DNA of 64,000 nucleotides from the NCBI RefSeq assembly GCF_014650595.1, contig NZ_BMVG01000005.1, forward strand, positions 248,001 through 312,000. The letters are read 5' to 3'. The translations under genes were made by a program, and so were the position numbers. The DNA comes from Streptomyces alanosinicus. GTDB lineage: Bacteria; Actinomycetota; Actinomycetes; Streptomycetales; Streptomycetaceae. Shown one piece after another: positions 49,017 through 57,148 of this stretch. Below the pieces are notes generated by a model. The model was not told the origin of the DNA. It worked only from the letters and a program-made list of their open reading frames with translations, and ran no database searches. Positions within the stretch are counted from its first letter, which is position 1. Every line of letters begins with the position of its first letter.

Positions 49017-49593
49017 GACGGCCCCTGGATCCATCTACGTCTCCAGCGCGGTGACCAACGCCGCCAAGATCCTGGTCGTCGGGCACTTCGCGGTGGGCAA
49101 GACGACCCTCATCGGCTCGTTGTCGGAGATCACCCCGCTGCGCACCGAGGAGAAGATGACGCAGGCGTCCCTGCACGTGGACGACCTCAGAGGCGTGACG
49201 GACAAGCGCACCACCACCGTCGCGCTGGACTTCGGCCGGCTGACGCTCAGCGACGAGCTCGTGCTGTACCTGTTCGGCACCCCCGGACAGCAGCGCTTCA
49301 TGCAGCTGTGGGAGGACATGGCCCGCGGCGCGCTGGGCGCACTGCTCCTGGTCGACCCCGCCCGGCTGGAGGAGACCTTCCCCGTCATCGACCTCGTCGA
49401 GCGGTACGGCCTCGAATACGCCATCGCCGTCAACAGCTTCCAGCAGGGCAGGCTGTACGAGGAGGCGGAGGTGCGCGAGGCGCTCGATCTGCTCCCGGAC
49501 ACCCCCGTCGTCTACTGCGACGCCCGCGACCGGCAGTCCTCGGCCCACGCGCTGATCGCGCTCGTGCGCCATCTGCTCACCCGAGCCGCCTGA
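48991..49593 (+). CDS. cvnD: Conservon protein CvnD, Ras-like GTPase
   Basis: A 200-residue small GTPase. P-loop AAKILVVGHFAVGKTTLIGS, the Mg-binding Thr region RTTTVALDFGRLTL, G3-like YLFGTPGQQRF, G4 AVNSF in place of the usual NKxD, and a long C-terminal helical end. Asn at G4 with Ser-Phe rather than Lys-x-Asp means guanine specificity may be loose, a general feature of CvnD proteins. It probably cycles between GTP and GDP under control of CvnA-C and passes the signal to downstream enzymes such as the two P450s. Confidence 0.95.
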   Translation: MDSNPSSAETAPGSIYVSSAVTNAAKILVVGHFAVGKTTLIGSLSEITPLRTEEKMTQASLHVDDLRGVTDKRTTTVALDFGRLTLSDELVLYLFGTPGQQRFMQLWEDMARGALGALLLVDPARLEETFPVIDLVERYGLEYAIAVNSFQQGRLYEEAEVREALDLLPDTPVVYCDARDRQSSAHALIALVRHLLTRAA

Positions 49594-49660
49594 CCCGCTC
49601 CTCCCCGCCCTCCCCCTCCCCGCCCGGACCATCGGTCCGAAAGCCAGCAGAAGGAACCTC

Positions 49661-51010
49661 ATGGACCGCCAGTCAGCCCCCACCCCGGCCGGGGCCAGAT
49701 GCCCCATGCACGACGCGGCCTTCGCCGCCGACCCCCACCAGGTCTACGACCGGCTGCGCGCCCACGGTCCGGCCGGACCGGTCGAACTCGCCCCCGGGAT
49801 CGACGCCACCCTGGTCGTCGGCCATGAGACGGCTCTGCGCGTGCTGCAGAACTCCACGCTCTTCGCCCGGGACGCCCGCCGCTGGAGGGCGCTCGCGGAG
49901 GGGCAGGTCGCGCTGGACCACCCGGTGCTGCCGATGATGGCGTACCGGCCCAACTGCCTGTTCACCGACGGCGCGGTGCATCTTCGGCTGCGCAAGGCCG
50001 TCACGGACAGCCTCGCCCGGCTCAACATCACCCGAATACGGCGCGATGTGGAGCCCCTCGCCGACTACCTCATCGACCAGTTCAGCGAGCGAGGCCGGGC
50101 CGACCTCCTCAACGACTACGCCAAGCTGCTGCCGCTGCTGCTGTTCAACAAGCTCTTCGGCTGCCCGGCGGGCATCGGTGACACGCTCACCAGCTCCATG
50201 TCGGCGATCTTCGACGGCAAGGACGCCCTGCGGGCCAACGAGGAACTCACCTCCTGCCTCATGGAGTTGATCGCCCTCAAGCGCCGTACTCCCGGCGACG
50301 ACATGACCTCCTGGCTGATCCAGCACCCCGCCGGGCTGACCGACGAGGAACTCAAGGACCAGCTGGTCATGCTGATGGGCGCCGGCGTGGAACCCGAGCG
50401 CAATCTGATCGGCAACGCCCTTCTCCTGCTGCTGTCGCCCGACGACAGCGGACGCGAGTCCGGGCTGCTGATCGAGGAGGCGATCGATCATGTGCTGTGG
50501 AACCAGACGCCGATCGCCAACTACGCCACCCACTACCCGGTCCAGGACGTGGACCTCGGGGGAGTGGTGGCCGAGGCGGGCACGCCGGTCGTCATCAGCT
50601 TCGCCGGGGCCAACAGCGACCCCGGGCTGATCGAAGCCCGCCGGATGCACAGCAAGGGTGCCCATCTGGGGTGGGGCGCCGGCCCGCACGCCTGCCCGGC
50701 CAAGGACCCGGCGCAGGTCATCGCGGTCACCGCGATCGAGAAGATCCTCAACGCCCTGCCCGACCTGACCCTGGCCGTCCACGAGAAGGACCTCCAGTGG
50801 CGGCCCGGCCCGTTCCACCGTGCGCTGGTCACGCTGCCCGTGGCGTTCACCCCGACGCCGGCCACCCGCATGGCCTCCGCCCTGCACAACCGGACCGTGC
50901 CCGCCGCGGCGGAGCAGCCGCTGCCCACGGCACCGGTCGCCGGCGTACGTCAGGAACCGGCCAGAAAGAAGGGCTTCTGGAGCACCTTCCTGGATATTTT
51001 CCGGGTTTGA
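49661..51010 (+). CDS. Cytochrome P450, CYP157-like, lacking the ExxR motif
   Basis: A 449-residue soluble P450 directly after cvnD. The heme Cys is present in HLGWGAGPHACPAKDPA (Cys345). The K-helix motif ExxR is replaced: the segment reads IEEAIDHVLWNQTPI, so HVLW stands where ExxR belongs. In the I-helix AGxxT becomes AGVEPE, losing the Thr that helps oxygen activation. CYP157C1 of S. coelicolor, also beside a conservon, is known to lack ExxR (it has an xxLW sequence), so this protein belongs to that group. It may have low or altered oxidation activity or act as a partner to the next P450. The C-terminus has a basic KKGFWSTFLD tail. Confidence 0.9.
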   Translation: MDRQSAPTPAGARCPMHDAAFAADPHQVYDRLRAHGPAGPVELAPGIDATLVVGHETALRVLQNSTLFARDARRWRALAEGQVALDHPVLPMMAYRPNCLFTDGAVHLRLRKAVTDSLARLNITRIRRDVEPLADYLIDQFSERGRADLLNDYAKLLPLLLFNKLFGCPAGIGDTLTSSMSAIFDGKDALRANEELTSCLMELIALKRRTPGDDMTSWLIQHPAGLTDEELKDQLVMLMGAGVEPERNLIGNALLLLLSPDDSGRESGLLIEEAIDHVLWNQTPIANYATHYPVQDVDLGGVVAEAGTPVVISFAGANSDPGLIEARRMHSKGAHLGWGAGPHACPAKDPAQVIAVTAIEKILNALPDLTLAVHEKDLQWRPGPFHRALVTLPVAFTPTPATRMASALHNRTVPAAAEQPLPTAPVAGVRQEPARKKGFWSTFLDIFRV

Positions 51011-51114
51011 TGTGCAGCATGTGACGGGAGCAACACTGAGAGGCGCATGACAAGGGAGAGGGGAAGGGTAGGTTCCGGCGGTATCGGTAACGCCCAGCCG
51101 CAGAGGAGCTTCGC

Positions 51115-52377
51115 GTGACCGCCGTTGGCGTCATACGCGGTACCACCATCGACCGCCGAGCCGTCATGCCCCTCCTTCGTCGCCTCCGTTCGGACGAGGG
51201 ACAGGCCGACCCCTTTTCCGTCTGGGACGAACTGCGCGCACTCGGTGAGGTGGTGCCCGCTCCCTGGGGCGGGTACTTCGTGACCGGATTCGAGGCCTGC
51301 GACCAGATCCTGCGCGGCAGGGACTGGCTCGTGCCGGACTTCGCCTGGCAGGAACGCCGTTCCGGCATGACACGCTGGCAGGACCCGGCGACCCGGGAGA
51401 TGACGCGGACGCTCTCCCGTCTCAACCCGCCCACGCACACCTTCCAGCGGCGGGCCCTGGGCAACCTCTTCGACCGGGGCACCCTCGACGTCATGCAGCC
51501 CCAGATCACCTCCCATGTCACCGGGTTGCTGGACCGGCTCGGCCTGCTGCTGCGCGCCCACGGCGAAGCCGACTTCGCCACCACGGTCGGCGACCGGCTG
51601 CCCATCCAGACCGTCGGCCACTGGCTCGGCATCCCGGCCGAGCACTACCCCCACATCCTGGACTTCACCCACCGTCAGGTCCACGCGCAGGAACTGTCGC
51701 CCACCAGGAGCGAACTGGGGATCTCGGCCCAGGCCACCCTGGAGATGCGGGACTTCTTCACCGGTCTCGTCGCCCACCGCCGCGCCCACCCCGGCGACGA
51801 CGTCCTCACCGGCTGGATCCGCTACTGGGACGCCCAGTACCCCGACGACCGGGCGGCGGCCGACCAGATGCTGTACGACCTGACGATGTTCATCACCATC
51901 GCGTCCCTGGAGACCACGGCGACCCTGCTGACCAACGCCGTGTGGTTCGTGACCCAGGACCCCGCCCGGGCCGACTGGCTGCGCCGGCACCCCGAGCATG
52001 TCGACGACGCGATCGACGAGGTGCTGCGCTACGACCCGCCGATCCACCTCAACTCCCGCTTCGCGGCGGAGGACACCGTGCTCGCGGGCGTCCCCATCGC
52101 CAAGGACACCACCGTCCACGTCCTCTACGGCGCCGCCAACCACGACCCGCGCCGCAACCCGAACCCCCACGTCTTCGACATCCGCCGCAAGGGCGGCCAC
52201 CTCACCTTCGGCGGCGGCGCCCACTACTGCCTCGGCACGGCCCTGGCCCGTATGGAGGCCCGGCTGCTGCTCACCCAGCTGCTGGATCGATTCCCCACCC
52301 TGCGCCCCGTCGCAGGCCCGACGTATGCGAACCGGATGGTCTTCCGGCGCATCACCTCCCTGAGAGTGACGAGATGA
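51115..52377 (+). CDS. Cytochrome P450 (second, with canonical ExxR and heme motifs)
   Basis: A 420-residue P450 with a complete K-helix motif in IDEVLRYDPP (Glu302, Arg305) and heme-binding FGGGAHYCLG (Cys372). The I-helix reads MFITIASLETTATL, where the usual Ala-Gly pair before the acid/Thr is Ala-Ser-Leu-Glu-Thr, a mild variation. The early RTLSRLNPPTHTFQRRALGNLF segment contains the C-helix Arg pattern that holds a heme propionate. GTG start at 51115 follows AGAGGAGC. The stop overlaps the enoyl-CoA hydratase start (ATGA). Its substrate may come from the acyl-CoA chemistry of the next gene; this is inferred from gene order only. No ferredoxin is encoded here. Confidence 0.93.
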   Translation: MTAVGVIRGTTIDRRAVMPLLRRLRSDEGQADPFSVWDELRALGEVVPAPWGGYFVTGFEACDQILRGRDWLVPDFAWQERRSGMTRWQDPATREMTRTLSRLNPPTHTFQRRALGNLFDRGTLDVMQPQITSHVTGLLDRLGLLLRAHGEADFATTVGDRLPIQTVGHWLGIPAEHYPHILDFTHRQVHAQELSPTRSELGISAQATLEMRDFFTGLVAHRRAHPGDDVLTGWIRYWDAQYPDDRAAADQMLYDLTMFITIASLETTATLLTNAVWFVTQDPARADWLRRHPEHVDDAIDEVLRYDPPIHLNSRFAAEDTVLAGVPIAKDTTVHVLYGAANHDPRRNPNPHVFDIRRKGGHLTFGGGAHYCLGTALARMEARLLLTQLLDRFPTLRPVAGPTYANRMVFRRITSLRVTR

Positions 52378-53165
52378 CTGCCCTGCCCGTGACGACTCTC
52401 CCCACCGGCGCCGTACCGCGGACACTGCGGACCCACCGGGAAGGCCCCGTCCTCACCATCGAGCTGCACACCCCCGAAGCGGGCAACACGGTCACCGACG
52501 CCCTGCTGGACGACCTCCTCGCGGTGCTCCAGGACCAGGACCCGGCGGTCCGGGTGGTCGTACTCGCCGGCAGCGGCGACGACTTCTGTCTCGGCGGGGA
52601 CCGCGGCGAGTTCACCCGGCAGCTCGCCCATGACCCCCTGGGCAGTGACATCCGCAGGACGGGGATCAAGGCGCGACGCGTCTGCGACGCCCTGACCACG
52701 AACCCGGCCGTCACCATCGCCCGCGTCCACGGAAAGGCCGTCGGGGCGGGCTTCGCCCTGGCCCTCGCCTGCGATCTGCGGGTCGGCTCCGAGGAGGCCA
52801 CCTTCCGCCTGCCCGAACTCGCGCTCGGGCTGCCCACCGCTTGGGGCGGCCTGCTGCCCCGCCTCATCAGCGAGGTCGGCGCCGCCCACGTCCGCGACAT
52901 CGTCCTCACCGGCCGGGCCGTCACCGCGGCGGAGGCCCGGTCCCTGTCGATCCTGCAGCGGGTCGTCCCCGCTCACGAGCTGGACGCGGCCGTCGACGAG
53001 TGGGCCAGGCCCATCGTCCGCCGCCCCCAGGCGGCGCTGCGGGTCACCAAGACGCTCCTCAACTCGCTGTCCGCCGCCTCGCGTCTGGCCGATGTCTCCG
53101 CACTGGACGCGGAACTGATGACCGCGGTCGTGACCGAGGCGCACCACGCCCGCAGCACCGGCTGA
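52374..53165 (+). CDS. Enoyl-CoA hydratase/isomerase-family protein
   Basis: A 263-residue crotonase-fold protein translationally coupled to the second P450. The oxyanion-hole segments are VVVLAGSGDDFCLGGDRGEF and VHGKAVGAGFALALACDLRVG. In the catalytic region (ATFRLPELALGLPTAWGGL) the first hydratase Glu appears present in RLPE, and the second site reads GLPTAW rather than the usual G-(I/L)-x-P-(G/D)-x-GG-T, so it may be an isomerase, lyase or hydrolase variant. C-terminal KTLLNSLSA is typical. It is the last gene of the conservon-P450 run, followed by a convergent gene. Confidence 0.88.
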   Translation: MTALPVTTLPTGAVPRTLRTHREGPVLTIELHTPEAGNTVTDALLDDLLAVLQDQDPAVRVVVLAGSGDDFCLGGDRGEFTRQLAHDPLGSDIRRTGIKARRVCDALTTNPAVTIARVHGKAVGAGFALALACDLRVGSEEATFRLPELALGLPTAWGGLLPRLISEVGAAHVRDIVLTGRAVTAAEARSLSILQRVVPAHELDAAVDEWARPIVRRPQAALRVTKTLLNSLSAASRLADVSALDAELMTAVVTEAHHARSTG

Positions 53166-53639
53166 TCAGCGTCCCGTCAGGCGCCGGTCCAAGGACGTCA
53201 CCGCCCTGCGGAAGGCGTGGCCCAGGCCCGCCCGGGCCACCGTGAGGACGAACCGGAGCGGCGCCGTCCCATCGGCGGCGAAGGTCCAGCGCACGAGTGT
53301 GCCGGTGCCCCGGGGAGTCAGCCGCCACTCCTCGGCCAGGGCGCGGACGCCCGGCGCGTTCGTGGTGTCGACCCGGTAGGCGTACACCTCGGGCGCCTTC
53401 GCCACGAGGATCGTCTCCGCGAACCGGATCCCGCCCCGGAGCCGGATCTCTCGCCCCGCGCCGCCGTCGGTGACGCGGGCGGACGCCACCGCCGCGAACC
53501 ACCGCGACAGGCCGGGCACGTCCTCGGCCAGGGCGTGGAAGACCTGCTCGGGCGGCGCGGACATCTCCCGCGCGAAGACCAGACGGACGGGTGCGACCCC
53601 GACGAAGTCGATGTCCACCGGGCGCAGACGACGAGCCAT
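53166..53639 (-). CDS. SRPBCC (START/Bet v1-like) family protein
   Basis: A 157-residue helix-grip protein with a large hydrophobic pocket, typical of lipid or polyketide binding or of cyclase/aromatase-like roles. Blocks: VRLVFAREMSAPPEQVFHALAEDVPGLSRWFAAVASARV, IRLRGGIRFAETILVAKAPEVYAYRV, EWRLTPRGTGTLVRWTFAADGT and the C-terminal helix RFVLTVARAGLGHAFRRAVTSLD. ATG 53639 gives a normal N-terminus; a GTG at 53663 is also possible, with AAGGGGG between. It is convergent with the conservon operon, so no shared transcript. Confidence 0.85.
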   Translation of the reverse strand: MARRLRPVDIDFVGVAPVRLVFAREMSAPPEQVFHALAEDVPGLSRWFAAVASARVTDGGAGREIRLRGGIRFAETILVAKAPEVYAYRVDTTNAPGVRALAEEWRLTPRGTGTLVRWTFAADGTAPLRFVLTVARAGLGHAFRRAVTSLDRRLTGR

Positions 53640-53711
53640 GGACTGTGAACCCCCTTGTGCCACTCCCGCAGGGCGGTCGACCGGGCGGGGGCCACCATAG
53701 CTGACGGATTC

Positions 53712-54542
53712 TCAGATGTCTGTGTCGTCTTCCGTGGGCTCGCCCGCCACAACCACCCGCAGGTGCTCCGCGATCTCCGCGCGCGCGTCGGTCGGCAGGC
53801 CCGCGTCGGTCACCAGCGTGTCCACCTGCTCCAGCGTGGCGAACGAACTCAGGCCCACCGTGCCCCACTTGGTGTGGTCGGCGACCACCACGACCCGGCG
53901 CGCGGAGTGCACCAGCCGCCGGTTCGTCTCCGCCTCCGCGAGGTTCGGCGTGGACAGACCGGCCTCGACCGATATGCCGTGCACCCCGAGGAACAGCAGA
54001 TCGAAGTGGAGGGCGGCGATCGCCTGGTCGGCCACCGGTCCCACCAGCGAGTCCGAAGGGGTGCGCACCCCGCCGGTCAGCACCACCGTCGCCGCCCCCT
54101 GCCGCTGGCCCGAAGTGCGCTGCGCCGCGTGGAAGACGTCCGCCACCCGCACCGAGTTCGTCACCACGGTCAGATCCGGCACCTCCAGCAGATGCTGCGC
54201 GAGCGCGTACGTCGTCGTACCGCCGGACAGGGCGATCGCCGTGCCCGGGGTGACCAGGCGGGCGGCGGCCCGTGCGATGTCCTCCTTGGCCGTCAGCTCC
54301 AGACCCGACTTGGCCTCGAAGCCCGGCTCATGGGTGCTGGCCTCGACCACGGGCACCGCGCCGCCGTGCACCTTCTCCAGCACGCCCTGCCGGGCGAGGG
54401 AGTCCAGGTCGCGACGCACCGTCATGTCCGACACGCCGAGCTTGCGGGTCAGTTCGTTGACACGCACACCGCCCCGGCGCCGGACCTCGTCCAGGATCAG
54501 GGCGCGACGCTGCTCCGCGAGGAGGTTCTGATTCTCGCTCAC
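53712..54542 (-). CDS. DeoR/GlpR-family transcriptional regulator
   Basis: A 276-residue regulator of the GlpR type. The DeoR helix-turn-helix is LLAEQRRALILDEVRRRGGVRVNELTRKLGVSDMTVRRDLDSLARQGVLEKVHGGAV, and the effector domain has AIALSGGTTTYALAQHLL, VVTNSVRVADVFHA, TGGVRTPSDSLVGPVADQAI and VVVADHTKWGTVGLSSFATL. GTG 54542 follows AAAGGACCGGAG. No sugar-metabolism gene is adjacent; the divergent neighbour is a pseudogene. Its target could lie elsewhere, or it once controlled the decayed gene. Confidence in the family is high, in the regulon low. Confidence 0.93.
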   Translation of the reverse strand: MSENQNLLAEQRRALILDEVRRRGGVRVNELTRKLGVSDMTVRRDLDSLARQGVLEKVHGGAVPVVEASTHEPGFEAKSGLELTAKEDIARAAARLVTPGTAIALSGGTTTYALAQHLLEVPDLTVVTNSVRVADVFHAAQRTSGQRQGAATVVLTGGVRTPSDSLVGPVADQAIAALHFDLLFLGVHGISVEAGLSTPNLAEAETNRRLVHSARRVVVVADHTKWGTVGLSSFATLEQVDTLVTDAGLPTDARAEIAEHLRVVVAGEPTEDDTDI

Positions 54543-54834
54543 GTACGCTCCGGTCCTTTCGCCGTCATCCGTCCGACACACCCGGCGCACCGCCGCCGAC
54601 CAGGAGGAACCGTCCGTCCGGAGATGCGCGGGCGCCCCATCCTTTCACGGGTCGGTACGGGTTGCGCCACCACCTGTCACGATGCGCGCATGTCACGGTC
54701 CGCTCCTGCCGTCCCGGCCATCGTCACACGGATGGGGGATATATCACGACGAGGGGTGTACATCCCCATCGGGGCGGACAACCTGAAGCCCGCAGCGACG
54801 CATGCCTTCGGCGCGTCACGGGGGTGCGACAACG

Positions 54835-57148
54835 GTGGACCGCGCACAGGAACGCCCGGCCGGGCAGCGGACCGACGACGCTGCTGCCCCGGGTGCCGAA
54901 CTGGAGCTGCTGGTGCACGGGGTGGGCGGGGCCACACCCGAGCAGATGCTCGGCGACCCGCGTACCGTCCGGATCACCGGTGACGACACGGCCGCCGTCT
55001 ACCGGCGCGCCCAGGACGCCCAGGCCGAGGAAGGCCCCGGCGGCGAACCCGTCCAGGAGGCGTACGTCTGGTCCCACCTGACCTCCGGCGACAGCAGCCG
55101 CGCCCTCTGGCTGGTGCTGCTGCCCTTCATGATGATCAACCTCGCGCACTGGATGCGCCCCCGCCGCGCCCCGCCCCGCCCCGTCCGGCTGTACGGCCTG
55201 CTGGTACGGCTGGCCGCGCTCACCCTGACCGCGCTGCTGGTGGCCGCCGCCTGAGAGGTGGCCCTGGACCTCGTGGCCCGGCAGTGCGCCGGCGTCCACG
55301 ACTGCACCCGCCGCCATTCCTGGCTGACCTTCCTCGCGCCCCAGGCGTCCACTGCCCCCGGCGGGCACGACAGCTGGTGGAGCCCGCCCGGCCGCCGGCT
55401 CGCCCTCGCCGCCCTGGTGCCGGCGGCCCTGACCTGACTGCTCTGGTATCTCTCCCACCGCACATGGAGCGCCTACGAGTCCCACCGGCCGATGTCCCAC
55501 GACCCCGAACCGGACACCGACGGCAGCGCACCGGCCATGCCCGGCTTCTGGTACGGCCGCCGGCTCGTGGCCCGGCTGCGCGCGGCACACACCGCCGTGG
55601 CCCTGCTGACGGTCGCCGCTGCCGTGGCCGCCCCGGCGGCCCGCTTCGACCACCGGCCCGGCGGGCCCGCCGCCCTGGACATCCTGAGCCGGCTGCTCAC
55701 CGCGGCCCTGCCGGCCTGGGCGGCGGCCGCGGTGGGCGCCGTCTGCCGCCGGGGCCGCAGCGAGGACCGCCTCGACCAGGAACTCGACCGGCATCTCGTA
55801 CGCGGCCTGCCGCTCGGCGCGCTCACCCTGCTGCTGCTCACCCTGGTCTACGCCGGCTGGGCCCGGCCCGGTTGGCGGTCCACCGGCCGGCTGCCGGGCG
55901 ATCCGGCCTTCGGCGCCCTCATGCCGGCCCAGGGGCTGCTCGTCGTCGCGCTCGCCGTGGTGGCCCGGGACCGGCACCGGCGCAGCCCCGATCCACGCGC
56001 CGGGATGCGCGGCCTCAGCGGACCGGCCGTCGCGCTGCTGGCCTGTGCGCTGGGCGGCGTGATGTCCGGCGGGGTCGCGCAGCGCGTCGCCGACTGGCTG
56101 GACGGCACCCGCGCCCTGCTGCCGGGGCCGCCCGTCCTGCTGACCTGGCAGGCGTCCGCCATTCCGCCGGTCCTCGCGGCCCTGCTGCCGCTCGCCGTCG
56201 GGCTGGGGTGCGCACCGCCCGGCTGGCCCGCGCCGAACGCGAGCGGGTCCGCCACGAACATCCCGGCGAACCCGAGGACCCGGGCCGTACCCACACCATC
56301 GCCCAGATCCGCGCGATGGCCACCCTCACCGACCGGGTCCCGCTCGTCGTCGCCGTGCTCGCCGCCACCACCCTGGTGCTCGGCGCCGGGGCGCTGGCCG
56401 GTGCGCTCGCCACGGGGCGGACTCCCGCCGCGGCCGCCCGCCGCGGCAACGACGCGGTACAGGCCGTCGCCGAGACCTCGCAGGCACTGGGTTCGTGGCT
56501 GGTCGGCCTCGGCTTCATACTCTTCGTGACCTGGGGCCGGCGCGCCTACAAGGACGCCTCGGCGCGCCGCACGATCGGCATCCTCTGGGACGTCGGCACC
56601 TTCTGGCCGCGTGCCGCGCACCCCTTCGCCCCGCCGTGCTATGCCGAGCGCGCCGTGCCGGACCTGACCTGGCGCATGGCCACCTGGACCCGGCGCACCA
56701 GGGGCCGCCTGGTCCTCTCCGGCCACTCCCAGGGCAGCGTCCTCGCCGCGGCCGCCGCCTGGCAGCTGCCCCCGTCCGTGCGCGGCCGGATCGCACTGCT
56801 CACCTACGGCTCCCCGCTGGAGCGGCTGTACGGCCGCTGGTTCCCGGCCCACTTCGGACGGCCCGCGCTCGCCGCCCTGCACCACGACGTCATCTGCTGG
56901 GGCAACCTCTACCGGCGCACCGACCCCATCGGCGGTCCCGTCCGCGTCCCCGACGACACCACCCCCGAGGTCGATCACGCCCCCTTGCCGGACCCGCTCG
57001 CCTACGGCCGCACGCCCACGCATCCCCTCCCCGCGCCGATCCTCGGCCACGGGGACTACCAGGCGGACCCCGCCTTCGCCCGGGAACGCGCCCGGCTGCT
57101 GAGCCGACTCCGCCCGCGGCTGCCCGGGCAGCGGCCGGAGCCCGGCGC
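54835..57148 (+). pseudogene. Decayed gene for a large membrane alpha/beta-hydrolase-like protein
   Basis: One reading frame is broken in three places. It begins (GTG 54835) with AELELLVHGVGGATPEQMLG and membrane segments, meets TGA at 55252 (after LTALLVAAA), continues in the same frame EVALDLVARQCAGVHDC to a second TGA at 55435, then runs on to about 56200. There, one base seems lost in a G-run (GGCTGGGGTGCG, 56201-56212): the frame shifts from LAVGLG to VRTARLARAERERVRHEHPG. The rest is intact and holds the GxSxG hydrolase motif LSGHSQGSVLAAAAAW. The missing full protein would have about 770 residues with several membrane segments. Three lesions make readthrough unlikely. Confidence 0.8.

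Noticed and set aside
47042..53165. The conservon-P450 run as part of a secondary-metabolite cluster
   Set aside because: No PKS, NRPS, terpene synthase or tailoring set surrounds it; housekeeping genes lie on both sides.
55252..55437. The two in-frame TGA codons as possible selenocysteine sites
   Set aside because: No SECIS-like hairpin was recognised just after them, they fall at a membrane/loop position rather than a catalytic one, and a third lesion (frameshift) breaks the same gene.
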